Below are positions 9,372 to 16,832 of a stretch of 64,000 nt of DNA, piece after piece. The stretch spans positions 1 through 64,000 of the forward strand of contig CACLNT010000004.1 of the NCBI GenBank assembly GCA_902608385.1. Reading direction: 5' to 3'. Numbering within the stretch: the first letter of the stretch is position 1; the number at the start of each line of letters is the position of its first letter. The notes below the pieces were generated by a model. It was not told the origin of the DNA, ran no database searches, and was given only the letters and a program-made list of their open reading frames with translations. This DNA comes from an uncultured Pelagibacteraceae bacterium. GTDB taxonomy: Bacteria > Pseudomonadota > Alphaproteobacteria > Pelagibacterales > Pelagibacteraceae. A program made the translations under genes and the position numbers.

Positions 9372-9800
9372 ATGATCCTAAAGTTACTTGATAAACTAGG
9401 ACGAAAAAAATTAGTATTAGATCGTGGACCATCGCACTCAGATTATAATAATGCCAAACCATGGTTGAATCGTTATTATTTGTTATTTAGACATAGACCA
9501 AGATGGTTTCCTTTTAATATTATAATACATGAAATGTTAAATGACGATCATGGTGAAGGAGTTCACTCCCATTTATGTCCTTACATAACTATAATTTTGC
9601 GTGGTGGTTATTGGGAAACTACAAATACTGGAAAACACTGGAGACCACCTGGGTATATTGGATTTAGATCGGCTAATAATCTTCATAGAGTTGATCTAAA
9701 ATCTGGCACAAAACCTTTAACTTTATTTATACCAGGACCTTTTGGCTTAAGAAAAGGACCAAGATCAAAATATGGAATTGATTTTAAATCAAAAAATTAA
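9372..9800 (+). CDS. Cupin-like protein of unknown function
   Basis: A 142-residue protein with a likely single cupin barrel. The first cupin-like motif shows HGEGVHSH (two histidines plus Glu) followed by ILRGGYWE, and the second a conserved NNLHRVDL, which together resemble a mononuclear metal site. The automatic frame can begin at a TTG at 9366 inside bamB, but the ATG at 9372 just after the bamB stop is the more natural start. It lies 2 bases before yjbQ and is probably in the bamB transcript. No substrate can be proposed. Confidence 0.65.
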   Translation: MILKLLDKLGRKKLVLDRGPSHSDYNNAKPWLNRYYLLFRHRPRWFPFNIIIHEMLNDDHGEGVHSHLCPYITIILRGGYWETTNTGKHWRPPGYIGFRSANNLHRVDLKSGTKPLTLFIPGPFGLRKGPRSKYGIDFKSKN

Positions 9801-9802
9801 CG

Positions 9803-10222
9803 ATGAAGCAAATTTTTCATGAATTAATCATTAAAACAAATGGACCTGGCTTATATGATTTTACGAAACAAACACAAGATTTTGTTAATAAAAACAAACT
9901 TTTTAATGGTATTTTAAATCTAAACATTTTGCATACAAGCGCATCTTTAATTATTCAAGAAAATACAGATTCAGATGTTTTGTATGATTTAAATAATTTT
10001 TTTAAGAAATTAGTTCCTATGGATAATAAAATTTATAAACATTCAACTGAAGGTAAAGATGATATGCCTGCTCATATTAAATCTACCTTAACAAATAGCC
10101 ATTTAACTTTAAGTGTAAAAGAGAATAAAATTATACTTGGAACTTGGCAGGGTTTGTATTTATTTGAACATAGGATAGAAAGTCATACCAGAAAAATATC
10201 ACACCATTTCATTGGAAAATGA
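9803..10222 (+). CDS. yjbQ: YjbQ / UPF0047 family protein
   Basis: A 139-residue member of the YjbQ (UPF0047) family. The hallmark strings are present: HTSASL (about 44-49), HSTEGKDDMPAHIK (80-93) and LGTWQGLYLFEHR (112-124). These contain the His and acidic residues that form the small active-site pocket of the trimeric fold. E. coli YjbQ has weak thiamine-phosphate synthase activity in suppressor tests, but the physiological role is unknown. It is the last plus-strand gene of the acnA-bamB block and ends 54 bases before the convergent small membrane protein gene. The family call is strong; the function is not known. Confidence 0.9.
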   Translation: MKQIFHELIIKTNGPGLYDFTKQTQDFVNKNKLFNGILNLNILHTSASLIIQENTDSDVLYDLNNFFKKLVPMDNKIYKHSTEGKDDMPAHIKSTLTNSHLTLSVKENKIILGTWQGLYLFEHRIESHTRKISHHFIGK

Positions 10223-10276
10223 GTAAAAATATTTTTTTAGAAACTTAAACTTAAATTTAAAAAATATGTTTAATAT

Positions 10277-10513
10277 TTACTTTAAAAATTTTCTGTAAAC
10301 GAATAATACTGCGAAAACTACAATTAAAGCAGCAGTACCTTGGTTTCCTAGGCTATTAAGCAACGAAATTATATTCTCAGTTACTTGTGAACCAAAAAAA
10401 GGCACATTTGGGCCAAACAGTATTTCAGCTATAACAGAAACTCCCAACAGCAAAACTCCAACTTCCAGAAATTTATTTAAGTAACTTGTAATTTTTGAAA
10501 TCCAACTATTCAT
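10277..10513 (-). CDS. Small two-segment membrane protein, paralogue of the gene at 10623-10838
   Basis: A 78-residue hydrophobic protein with two predicted membrane segments (about 17-33 and 58-74) joined by a loop containing NVPFFGS. The loop and second half closely parallel the neighbouring 71-residue protein (NVPFVGG, a leucine/glycine stretch, then a hydrophobic helix), so the two look like a tandem duplication. The ATG at 10513 is preceded by a strong ribosome site (AAGGAAGG, 6 bases upstream). A perfect 12-bp hairpin lies just upstream of that site. I do not recognise a characterised family; a small structural or transport-accessory membrane protein is possible. Confidence 0.7.
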   Translation of the reverse strand: MNSWISKITSYLNKFLEVGVLLLGVSVIAEILFGPNVPFFGSQVTENIISLLNSLGNQGTAALIVVFAVLFVYRKFLK

Positions 10514-10531
10514 AATCTTCCTTCCTTAAAT

Positions 10532-10560
10532 CCCTAATCTTACAAGGCGTAAGATTAGGG
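10532..10560 (-). promoter_or_regulatory. Perfect 12-bp hairpin between the two small membrane protein genes
   Basis: The arms CCCTAATCTTAC (10532-10543) and GTAAGATTAGGG (10549-10560) are exact reverse complements around a 5-base loop. On the minus transcript the hairpin lies about 60 bases after the stop of the upstream small gene and about 10 bases before the ribosome site of the downstream one. No U-tract follows on the minus strand, so it is not a standard terminator. It could be an attenuator, an mRNA processing or stability element, or a partial terminator that sets the ratio of the two proteins. Confidence 0.6.
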
Positions 10561-10622
10561 AATTTTACATATAACCATTAGCAAGAGAGGGAGGCTGCTA
10601 ACTTAATTTAGTTAATCTTCCT

Positions 10623-10838
10623 CTATTTATATAAGTTCAAAATGATGATAGCCGCTACTAAACCAACTATACCCGCATCACCTAAACCTTGAACCAGACT
10701 TACTATGTTATCTGCTACTCCACCTACGAATGGAACATTTCCACCTAGTAGAGAAACAACGATACCTAGTCCTAACAAAGCGATAACAACGCTAGTTAAG
10801 CTATTTATCGTGCCGGTTAGACCTGATAATATTTTCAT
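10623..10838 (-). CDS. Small two-segment membrane protein, paralogue of the gene at 10277-10513
   Basis: A 71-residue protein with two hydrophobic segments (about 12-32 and 52-69) and a connecting NVPFVGGVADN loop. The ATG at 10838 has a clear GGGAG ribosome site 6 bases upstream; a longer frame to 10865 is open but reads through that site and is rejected. Sequence and spacing match the downstream 78-residue protein, so the pair is probably a duplication. It is rich in glycine, valine and leucine and has few charges. No known family is recognised. The strong ribosome sites on both genes suggest high expression. Confidence 0.7.
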   Translation of the reverse strand: MKILSGLTGTINSLTSVVIALLGLGIVVSLLGGNVPFVGGVADNIVSLVQGLGDAGIVGLVAAIIILNLYK

Positions 10839-10979
10839 GTTTAACTCCCTTTTTTTTGTTAACAACTACCGAATCTCAATCAGTAGTATTGAGGTTCTTT
10901 TATCATACTAGATATGGATGAATAGTTAAAAAAAGTCTTTATTTATGCCAATTTTAGCTTTTTTATTACCCATTTTAGG

Positions 10980-11435
10980 TCAAATAAATGGACTGTATGC
11001 CCACTGTAAAATTGCTTGTCTTTGCTTTCTTCTACAATTTAGATCAAGTGGTTCACAGTTTTTTTCAATTGCAACCACATGGCGTCTAAAATTTTTCCAT
11101 CTTTTAATTTGAATTTCATCAATATGATGTATGCGTCTTCCATTTGAAAATCTGCAATACCACTGGAACCACCCAAGAGGATCTTGTTTAAAGATCCACC
11201 CTTTATCTTGCCATTCTTTTCTTGATAAACCTGATTTAACCTTAAATCGATTTAAGTTCACATCAAAGTTTTTATTAATCCTTGCATTTTTAAACCATGC
11301 TTTTGGATATTCTCTTATATTGAGACCAAAATATGAACCACCAAACACACCTAGTTCTAACATTTTTTTTGGAGTTAGTTGTGGTTTAAAAAACTTATAA
11401 AAATCTTCCTTGTTTTTTTTTTTAAATAGTTTCAA
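10980..11435 (-). CDS. Conserved protein of unknown function, 151 residues
   Basis: A soluble, basic and aromatic-rich protein of 151 residues with no signal peptide or membrane helix. Notable strings are LTPKKMLELGVFGGSYF (about 20-37), DPLGWFQWYCRF (85-96) and a C-terminal tail with WAYSPFI. The TTG start at 11435 overlaps the DoxX stop; a later ATG (residue 25) would cut the LTPKKMLELG region, which looks conserved, so the TTG is preferred. I recognise the type of sequence as a widespread hypothetical but cannot attach a function. It appears to be the last gene of the minus-strand operon that includes DoxX and the TPR protein. Confidence 0.65.
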   Translation of the reverse strand: MKLFKKKNKEDFYKFFKPQLTPKKMLELGVFGGSYFGLNIREYPKAWFKNARINKNFDVNLNRFKVKSGLSRKEWQDKGWIFKQDPLGWFQWYCRFSNGRRIHHIDEIQIKRWKNFRRHVVAIEKNCEPLDLNCRRKQRQAILQWAYSPFI

Positions 11436-11815
11436 TGGTTTTTTGATTTTAAATAATAATCAATACTACAAATTTTAGGCTCATTTGAAGCTATAATTAA
11501 AAAACCACCAGCAATTGCTACATCTTTTAAAAAGGCAATTAATTCCATTTGGATATGAAACTCTGTATGAAAAATTATTGCAACAGTTAAAGTGAATAAT
11601 GCCATTATTGAAGCTGAAATTTTAGTCTTGTATCCAATAATTAATAGTATAGGAAAAAGAATTTCGAGAACAAGAGAAGGGTAGAATAATATTTCAGGCA
11701 CAGCATATTCTTCCATATAAATTATAGTTTCTTCTTGAAAGAAACACTTTCTAATTCCTTCAATTAAAAATAAACTTGAAAGAAAAATTCTTCCAAGAAG
11801 CTCTATAATATGCAT
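11432..11815 (-). CDS. DoxX-family membrane protein
   Basis: A 127-residue inner-membrane protein with about four helices. The N-terminal stretch LLGRIFLSSLFLIEGIRK and the helix pattern that follows fit the DoxX/DoxD family, which includes components of quinone-linked oxidoreductases and many uncharacterised members. The frame can be extended to a TTG at 11848 inside the TPR gene. The ATG at 11815, 5 bases after that gene's stop, is the more likely start. It overlaps the next gene by 4 bases, so the two are probably translated together. The function here is unknown. Confidence 0.75.
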   Translation of the reverse strand: MHIIELLGRIFLSSLFLIEGIRKCFFQEETIIYMEEYAVPEILFYPSLVLEILFPILLIIGYKTKISASIMALFTLTVAIIFHTEFHIQMELIAFLKDVAIAGGFLIIASNEPKICSIDYYLKSKNH

Positions 11816-11819
11816 AAAA

Positions 11820-12332
11820 TTAATATTTAGATTGTTTTTTTCCTTCAATAATTTCTTTTAACTCTTCGTATTCCTCGCAATTACAATTTTTTAAAACTTT
11901 CAATCTTTCTTTGGCAAGTTCAATTCTGTTTGTAACTACATATAGTTCACCAAGATATTCATTTATTCCTTTATGATTAGGATCAATTTTCAATCCTGAT
12001 AAATAATATTCTTCTCCTTTTTTATAATTGCCTAATTTTCTTGTTGTAAACCCTAAATAGTTAAGTGTATTAGGTTGGTTTGGTTTTTTTTTATTAGATT
12101 TTATTAAATATTTAAGAGCTTTTTCGTACCTCTTATTAGCTTTCTCAATTTTACCTTTTTTTTCAAGTTTTTTAGCTCTTTTAACTAGAGATATTCCTTT
12201 TTTATAATAATCAGTTGATGTACCACCAGCGCCTGATGAACCCCCGCCTGATCCAGCGCCGTAAGAAGAAATAATAAATATAAAATAAAATGTAATTATT
12301 AATATTAAGTTTTTTTTCATTAAATTAACCAT
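11820..12332 (-). CDS. Exported TPR protein
   Basis: A 170-residue protein with a signal peptide (hydrophobic stretch about 8-23), a glycine/serine-rich linker (GAGSGGGSSGAGG) and two to three TPR-like helical repeats (about 45-145; for example NTLNYLGFTTRKLGNYKKGEEYYLSG, shown only in part by LGNYKKGEEYY). Probably periplasmic and a protein-protein adaptor. The ATG at 12332 overlaps the stop of the ammonia-lyase gene as TAATG, which indicates translational coupling; a second ATG 12 bases downstream is an alternative. The two adjacent cysteines near the C-terminus (NCNCEE) are unusual. The partner is unknown. Confidence 0.7.
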   Translation of the reverse strand: MVNLMKKNLILIITFYFIFIISSYGAGSGGGSSGAGGTSTDYYKKGISLVKRAKKLEKKGKIEKANKRYEKALKYLIKSNKKKPNQPNTLNYLGFTTRKLGNYKKGEEYYLSGLKIDPNHKGINEYLGELYVVTNRIELAKERLKVLKNCNCEEYEELKEIIEGKKQSKY

Positions 12333-13456
12333 TAATTTAGTAATTTTTGATACAACTCTTCATCTGCATCACCCTCACAACCAAATAGCAAAACATTAGA
12401 TTGATCATTTAAATTTATTTTTTTTTTAATTTTATCATCATTGCACAAACCGGCTAAGCTTATAATTCCTGGCGTTGAGCATTCACCTCCAATAATTTTT
12501 TCCTTACTAAACTCACAATTTGAAAGAGACTTAACAGTTTTGGAAATATAGTTATCTGAAACAGTTACACAATAATTTACAGAGTTTTTTAATATTTCCC
12601 AGGGAACCATAGATACTTCATCACAAGACATACCACCCATTAAACTTTCTTTTTTAATTGAAATTTTTTTAATTTCGCCAGCTTTTATACTTTCCAGAAC
12701 ACATGCGGCGTTTTCTGGTTCAACTACAATAATTTGAGGAACATGATTTAAATATCTAGCTATACCAGCTACCATTGCAGCTGCCATCCCTCCAACTCCA
12801 GCTTGTAATATAACATGTGAAATTTCTTTATTATTTATTTGTTCTGATATTTCTTTCATCATTATTGAGTATCCTGCCATAGTTAATCTTGGCACCAATT
12901 TATAATCTTGCCACGCGACATCTTGAACGATTTGCCAATTATTTTGCTTTGATTGTTTAATACATTCTTTTAAGGAGTTGTCATAATTTCCCTTTACTCT
13001 TATTACTTCTGCACCAAAGTCTCTCATTACTTTAGCTCTAAATTCACTTACGTATTCGCTAATAAAAATTTTACACTTTAGTCCTAATCTTTTTGATCCC
13101 CATGCAACAGATCTTCCATGATTTCCAGCAGTTGCGGTAGATACTGTTATTTCTTTCTTCTCTTTTGTTACTTTTTCAACAGCATAAGCTCCTCCGAGAG
13201 CCTTAAATGATTTTAGATGAAATCTTTTAGACTCATCTTTGTAAAAAATATTATTAAGTTTTAATTTTTCAGAAAGTTTTTTTAAAGATATTAATGGAGT
13301 AGGTGAGTAATTGTCCCATTTCGAAATTATTTTGTATGCTTCGTCAATTTCATGCTTTGGTAGCACGCTTAAAATATTATTTTTGTTAAAGTTATTTTTT
13401 TCGTTTTTTAAAAACTGCGAATATTTCCATTTTAAAACTTCAGATACTTTTGACAT
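12332..13456 (-). CDS. Diaminopropionate ammonia-lyase-like PLP enzyme
   Basis: Fold-type II PLP enzyme of 374 residues. The PLP lysine is Lys85 in HLKSFKALGG, the cofactor phosphate/substrate loop is TATAGNHG (107-114), and there is a glycine-rich phosphate loop further on (GVGGMAAA). The sequence most resembles diaminopropionate ammonia-lyase, which turns 2,3-diaminopropionate into pyruvate and two ammonia. A threonine/serine dehydratase relative acting on another amino acid is possible. It lies 3 bases downstream of the gmaS-like gene and in the same operon as the Amt transporter, so a nitrogen-acquisition role fits. The exact substrate is inference. Confidence 0.75.
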   Translation of the reverse strand: MSKVSEVLKWKYSQFLKNEKNNFNKNNILSVLPKHEIDEAYKIISKWDNYSPTPLISLKKLSEKLKLNNIFYKDESKRFHLKSFKALGGAYAVEKVTKEKKEITVSTATAGNHGRSVAWGSKRLGLKCKIFISEYVSEFRAKVMRDFGAEVIRVKGNYDNSLKECIKQSKQNNWQIVQDVAWQDYKLVPRLTMAGYSIMMKEISEQINNKEISHVILQAGVGGMAAAMVAGIARYLNHVPQIIVVEPENAACVLESIKAGEIKKISIKKESLMGGMSCDEVSMVPWEILKNSVNYCVTVSDNYISKTVKSLSNCEFSKEKIIGGECSTPGIISLAGLCNDDKIKKKINLNDQSNVLLFGCEGDADEELYQKLLN

Positions 13457-13459
13457 GTG

Positions 13460-14785
13460 TTAACAATCTAAAGTATTTTCTTTTTCCCAGCTTGTAACTT
13501 CTTTTCTTTTATCGAAATTTTCTTCTTTATTAAATTCTTCTATCTCCATTTTTTTTAATTTTATAAAGCTGTTTATTACATCTTCTCCAAAAGCTTCCTT
13601 AATTTCTTTGCTATTGTTAAGTTCATCTAGAGAATCTTCAATACTGTCAGGTAACTTTTTTAAATTAGGATATTTTTTGTATTCAGTGTACATGTTGCAC
13701 GACATAGGTTCACCAGGATCTATTTTGTTAATTAACCCATATATACCTGCAGCAGCAACTCCAGCTTGAAGCAAGTAAGGATTAGTAGCGCCATCCATTA
13801 ATCTTAATTCAAATCTTCCTGGATCAGGAACTCTTATCATGTGGGTTCTATTATTTCCTGAGTAAGAAATGCTACTTGGAGACCATGAAGCGCCTGATTT
13901 AGTAGGTGGTGCATTAATTCTTCTATAACTATTTATTGTAGGATTAAAGAAAGCAGTTAACGGCTGTGCAAATTTCATTATTCCACCTAAAAAATTATAA
14001 GCTATTTTACTTAAACCAAGCTTTCCTCCATTTTCTAGAAATTTATTTTGCTTGCTCTCCCATAAAGAAATATGGGCATGACAACCATTGCCAGTTAAAT
14101 TTTGAAAAGGCTTGGGCATGAATGTGGCTCTTAAACCATGTTTCTCTGCTAACGATTTGACCATAAATTTAAAAAAAACATGTCGATCTGCTGTAGTTAA
14201 ACAATCACTGTAATCCCAATTCATTTCAAATTGTCCATTAGCGTCTTCATGATCATTTTGATAAGGATTCCATCCAAGTTCAATCATGCTATCACAAATT
14301 TCTTTAATTAAATCATACCTTCGCATTAAAGCTGATTGATCATAACAAGGTTTTGACTGAGTATCTCTTTCATCTGCAATTTTTTTTCCATCTTGTGTGA
14401 TTAAAAAATACTCACATTCTACACCAGATTTCATAGTTAAATTTTTTGAATTAAGTTTTTTTATTTGTTCTTTAAGCATTATACGCGGTGATGCTTTTAC
14501 AGGTTTTCCACCCATCCATAAATCTGATGCCAACCAACCCACTTCTTTGTTCCACGGCAGTTGAATTAAGCTATCAGGATCTGGAATAGCAAACATATCA
14601 GTATCTGCTGGAGTCATATCTAGCCATGTTGCAAAACCAGCAAATCCAGCGCCATTTTTTTGCATTTCATTAATTGCTCTAGCAGGCACTAATTTTGATC
14701 GTAATACGCCAAACAAATCAACAAAGCTGATCAAGAAATATTTAATTTTTTTTGCTTTTGCTATTTTAGATAAACTTTTTGACAT
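13460..14785 (-). CDS. gmaS: Type III glutamine-synthetase-like ligase, probable gamma-glutamylmethylamide synthetase
   Basis: Glutamine synthetase superfamily enzyme of 441 residues, the length of the GlnT/GmaS (type III) group. Active-site strings are ECEYFL (123-128), NDHEDANGQFEMNW (177-190) and GNGCHAHISLW (232-242). The N-terminal part with GAGFAGFATWLD (45-56) is typical of GmaS/GlnT. GmaS joins methylamine to glutamate with ATP, the first step of the N-methylglutamate pathway. The window also carries mgsABC-type genes, an mgd/sox-type complex, tdm and tmm, which supports GmaS over a plain glutamine synthetase. GlnT and GmaS cannot be separated with certainty by eye. It precedes the ammonia-lyase gene by 3 bases. 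Confidence 0.7.
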   Translation of the reverse strand: MSKSLSKIAKAKKIKYFLISFVDLFGVLRSKLVPARAINEMQKNGAGFAGFATWLDMTPADTDMFAIPDPDSLIQLPWNKEVGWLASDLWMGGKPVKASPRIMLKEQIKKLNSKNLTMKSGVECEYFLITQDGKKIADERDTQSKPCYDQSALMRRYDLIKEICDSMIELGWNPYQNDHEDANGQFEMNWDYSDCLTTADRHVFFKFMVKSLAEKHGLRATFMPKPFQNLTGNGCHAHISLWESKQNKFLENGGKLGLSKIAYNFLGGIMKFAQPLTAFFNPTINSYRRINAPPTKSGASWSPSSISYSGNNRTHMIRVPDPGRFELRLMDGATNPYLLQAGVAAAGIYGLINKIDPGEPMSCNMYTEYKKYPNLKKLPDSIEDSLDELNNSKEIKEAFGEDVINSFIKLKKMEIEEFNKEENFDKRKEVTSWEKENTLDC

Positions 14786-14809
14786 ATTTTTTTAAAATAC
14801 AATATAGCC

Positions 14810-14971
14810 TTATTTAAATAATGAAAAAATAATATCTTTATAATTAATTAAAGATACAGTCATTATAATTATTATCGCTAGTATTACGCCATATTTAGAT
14901 TTGGGCCAAGCCAACCGTGCCATTTTGTGTGGTGGTTTATTTTTACTTTCTTCAGTACCAATATCAGACAT
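14810..14971 (-). CDS. 53-residue single-span membrane protein
   Basis: A short open frame of 53 residues: a polar, proline- and lysine-containing N-terminus (MSDIGTEESKNKPPHKMARL) followed by one hydrophobic helix (about 28-42, GVILAIIIIMTVSLI) and a short tail. It lies between the 73-residue small membrane protein and the gmaS-like gene on the same strand, in an otherwise empty 250-base gap. No strong ribosome site is visible. Composition and position resemble a small operon-encoded membrane protein, possibly an accessory of the Amt transporter or of another membrane complex. I know of no family. Confidence 0.5.
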   Translation of the reverse strand: MSDIGTEESKNKPPHKMARLAWPKSKYGVILAIIIIMTVSLINYKDIIFSLFK

Positions 14972-14994
14972 ATTTTTGATTTTTTATTTTTTGT

Positions 14995-15028
14995 AATTAA
15001 AGGGCGCTTTAATTTGCGCCCCTTAATT
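14995..15028 (-). terminator. GC-rich hairpin after the Amt / small membrane protein genes
   Basis: The arms AATTAAAGGGCGC (14995-15007) and GCGCCCCTTAATT (15016-15028) pair over 13 positions with one G-U type mismatch around an 8-base loop. The GC core is striking in this AT-rich genome. It follows the stop of the 73-residue gene by about 10 bases on the minus strand. The following minus-strand bases are A-rich and not U-rich, so it may act as a 3' stabilising or partial termination structure between the amt and gmaS transcripts. Confidence 0.55.
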
Positions 15029-15038
15029 TAAATTTTAA

Positions 15039-15260
15039 TTACCATTCGGTAATATTGCTTTTGTGATCATTAGCACCGTGTCTTTTTCTTGCTGCTTGAG
15101 CTAAGTCTTTGTCTTCAGATGCACTTGTTATAACGTGCCATCCTATCCAAATTACTAGCAAGATTATTACCAACACGCCTTCAGTTCCTACGCCGGGATA
15201 AATTGCACCCTTAACTTCAGCTGCGCTTAGATGATCAATCCAGTTTGTTACTGTTGCCAT
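15039..15260 (-). CDS. 73-residue membrane protein downstream of amt
   Basis: A 73-residue protein with one strongly hydrophobic helix (about 28-44, GVLVIILLVIWIGWHVI), a soluble N-terminus (TNWIDHLSAAEVKG) and a charged C-terminal tail with RKRHG. The ATG at 15260 has a good ribosome site (AAAGGAG). It follows amt by 14 bases, so it is almost certainly co-expressed and could be a small partner of the transporter. It is not GlnK: it is too short and has no PII features. No characterised family is recognised. Confidence 0.65.
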   Translation of the reverse strand: MATVTNWIDHLSAAEVKGAIYPGVGTEGVLVIILLVIWIGWHVITSASEDKDLAQAARKRHGANDHKSNITEW

Positions 15261-15274
15261 ATAATTTATCTCCT

Positions 15275-16675
15275 TTACCTAGTTGAAGAGGAAACTGCTC
15301 TTTCATCTTTTTTAGCAGATTCCAATAAGTTATAGTCTAGACCAGCAATTTCTACTTCACGTGGGATTCTTAACTTACCCATTCCATGAAGTATTTTAGC
15401 TATAATCCAGCCTGGTATTAATCCAAGAACCACGAACATTATAATTGCACCTATAAACATCCCTAAAGGATTGATAGCTGCATAGTCTGTTCCAACCCAC
15501 ATAGATCCAACACTGTATCCAGATGAAGGATATCCGTTAAGAACAAAACCACAAATTATAAGTCCCGCGACACCTGCATAACCGTGTACTGCTACTGCGC
15601 CAACCGCATCATCAATTTTAAATGTACGCTCAACCCAATAATGTAGATTGTATGCAATCACAACACCGATCATAGCTATGATCAAAGCTTGTATTGGATG
15701 ATACAAATCATTACCTGCTGAAGCACAGATGATACCTGCTAGTCCACTAGAGTATGTCCAGAATGGATCTTTACCCGAGACCACATATCCAGCCAATAAT
15801 CCACCTGATAATGACATCAAGAAGTTCATTGTAATACCACTAAGTGTAGTAGGAGTTACGTATATATTTGTTGCTGTAAAGTACGTTACGCCTTCCATTC
15901 CGTACTCAGGTCCAAGATTAAATATCGGTATATTACATGCCGCATAAAATCCCCAGAAACCAGTATAAATTAAAAATAATCCAATTGTAACTAGCCATGG
16001 GTTTCTTGGTCCTATATTTCTTGGTTCACCACTAGATGAAAATTTACCAATTCTTGGTCCTAAAACCATAAGAATACCTAAAGCAAACCCACCCGCAACT
16101 GCGTGAATTACACCCGATGCATAAGCATCATGATATCCTAAAATTTTAAGCATCCATCCATCAAAATGCCATCCCCAAGCAGCGTCAATTGACCAGAATA
16201 CAGAACCAATTGCAATTGCTAAAATTCCAAATGCAAAAGTTGTAATTCTTTCAATAACCGCTCCAGAGACGATTGATGCAGCAGTCCAAGAGAACAGTAG
16301 GAACGCAGCCCAAAATACTCCGCTAATGTGGTCACCTAAGTTAACCGCCATTAAATCACTGTTGGGTACGTACCATTTTGCACTGAATGTACTTTCGTCA
16401 GTAATCAATGCAGCACTTTCATTCATTATTGAAGGTGCTAGTCCTGGTCCAGTTGGAAATGCCCAGTAAATCCACCAACCAAATAAAAACCACGTTACTG
16501 TTACCAAAGGTATCAGCATTGTGTTTTTCATCAGGGTGTGTTGGTGATGTTTATAACGAGATGCGCCTACCTCATACATACAGAAGCCTACGTGAATTAA
16601 AAACATAAGCACTACCGTTATCCAGTAGTAAAATTCTGTAAATATAGTTGTCAGAGCGCCTAATTCGTCTGTCAT
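15275..16675 (-). CDS. amt: Ammonium / methylammonium transporter (Amt/MEP/Rh family)
   Basis: Amt family channel of 466 residues with about eleven membrane helices. The Amt-type conserved Asp eight residues before the first pore histidine is present (DAYASGVIH), and the second pore histidine lies in AVAVHGYAG. Amt proteins take up ammonium and often methylammonium. The start is taken at the ATG at 16675, which has a strong GGGAGG ribosome site 6 bases upstream; the frame also runs to a GTG at 16726 that would bypass this site. A 157-base gap upstream suggests its own promoter. Lying between the glutamate-synthase and gmaS-like genes, it probably supplies ammonium or methylamine. Confidence 0.93.
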   Translation of the reverse strand: MTDELGALTTIFTEFYYWITVVLMFLIHVGFCMYEVGASRYKHHQHTLMKNTMLIPLVTVTWFLFGWWIYWAFPTGPGLAPSIMNESAALITDESTFSAKWYVPNSDLMAVNLGDHISGVFWAAFLLFSWTAASIVSGAVIERITTFAFGILAIAIGSVFWSIDAAWGWHFDGWMLKILGYHDAYASGVIHAVAGGFALGILMVLGPRIGKFSSSGEPRNIGPRNPWLVTIGLFLIYTGFWGFYAACNIPIFNLGPEYGMEGVTYFTATNIYVTPTTLSGITMNFLMSLSGGLLAGYVVSGKDPFWTYSSGLAGIICASAGNDLYHPIQALIIAMIGVVIAYNLHYWVERTFKIDDAVGAVAVHGYAGVAGLIICGFVLNGYPSSGYSVGSMWVGTDYAAINPLGMFIGAIIMFVVLGLIPGWIIAKILHGMGKLRIPREVEIAGLDYNLLESAKKDERAVSSSTR

Positions 16676-16832
16676 AATCTTCCTCCCTATATTTGTTTTA
16701 ATAGTTTGTATGATAGGTTTAGCCACAGGGAGAACAACCGTTTTTTTTATATATAATTATTATAAGCACAGATAAACCGCGGACGATTTAAGATACGAAA
16801 AATAATTTACAACTATAAGGTGAAATTGTTAT

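Noticed and set aside
16676..16726. N-terminal extension of Amt to a GTG at 16726
   Set aside because: It would override the strong GGGAGG ribosome site in front of the ATG at 16675 and adds a charged stretch not found in Amt proteins.
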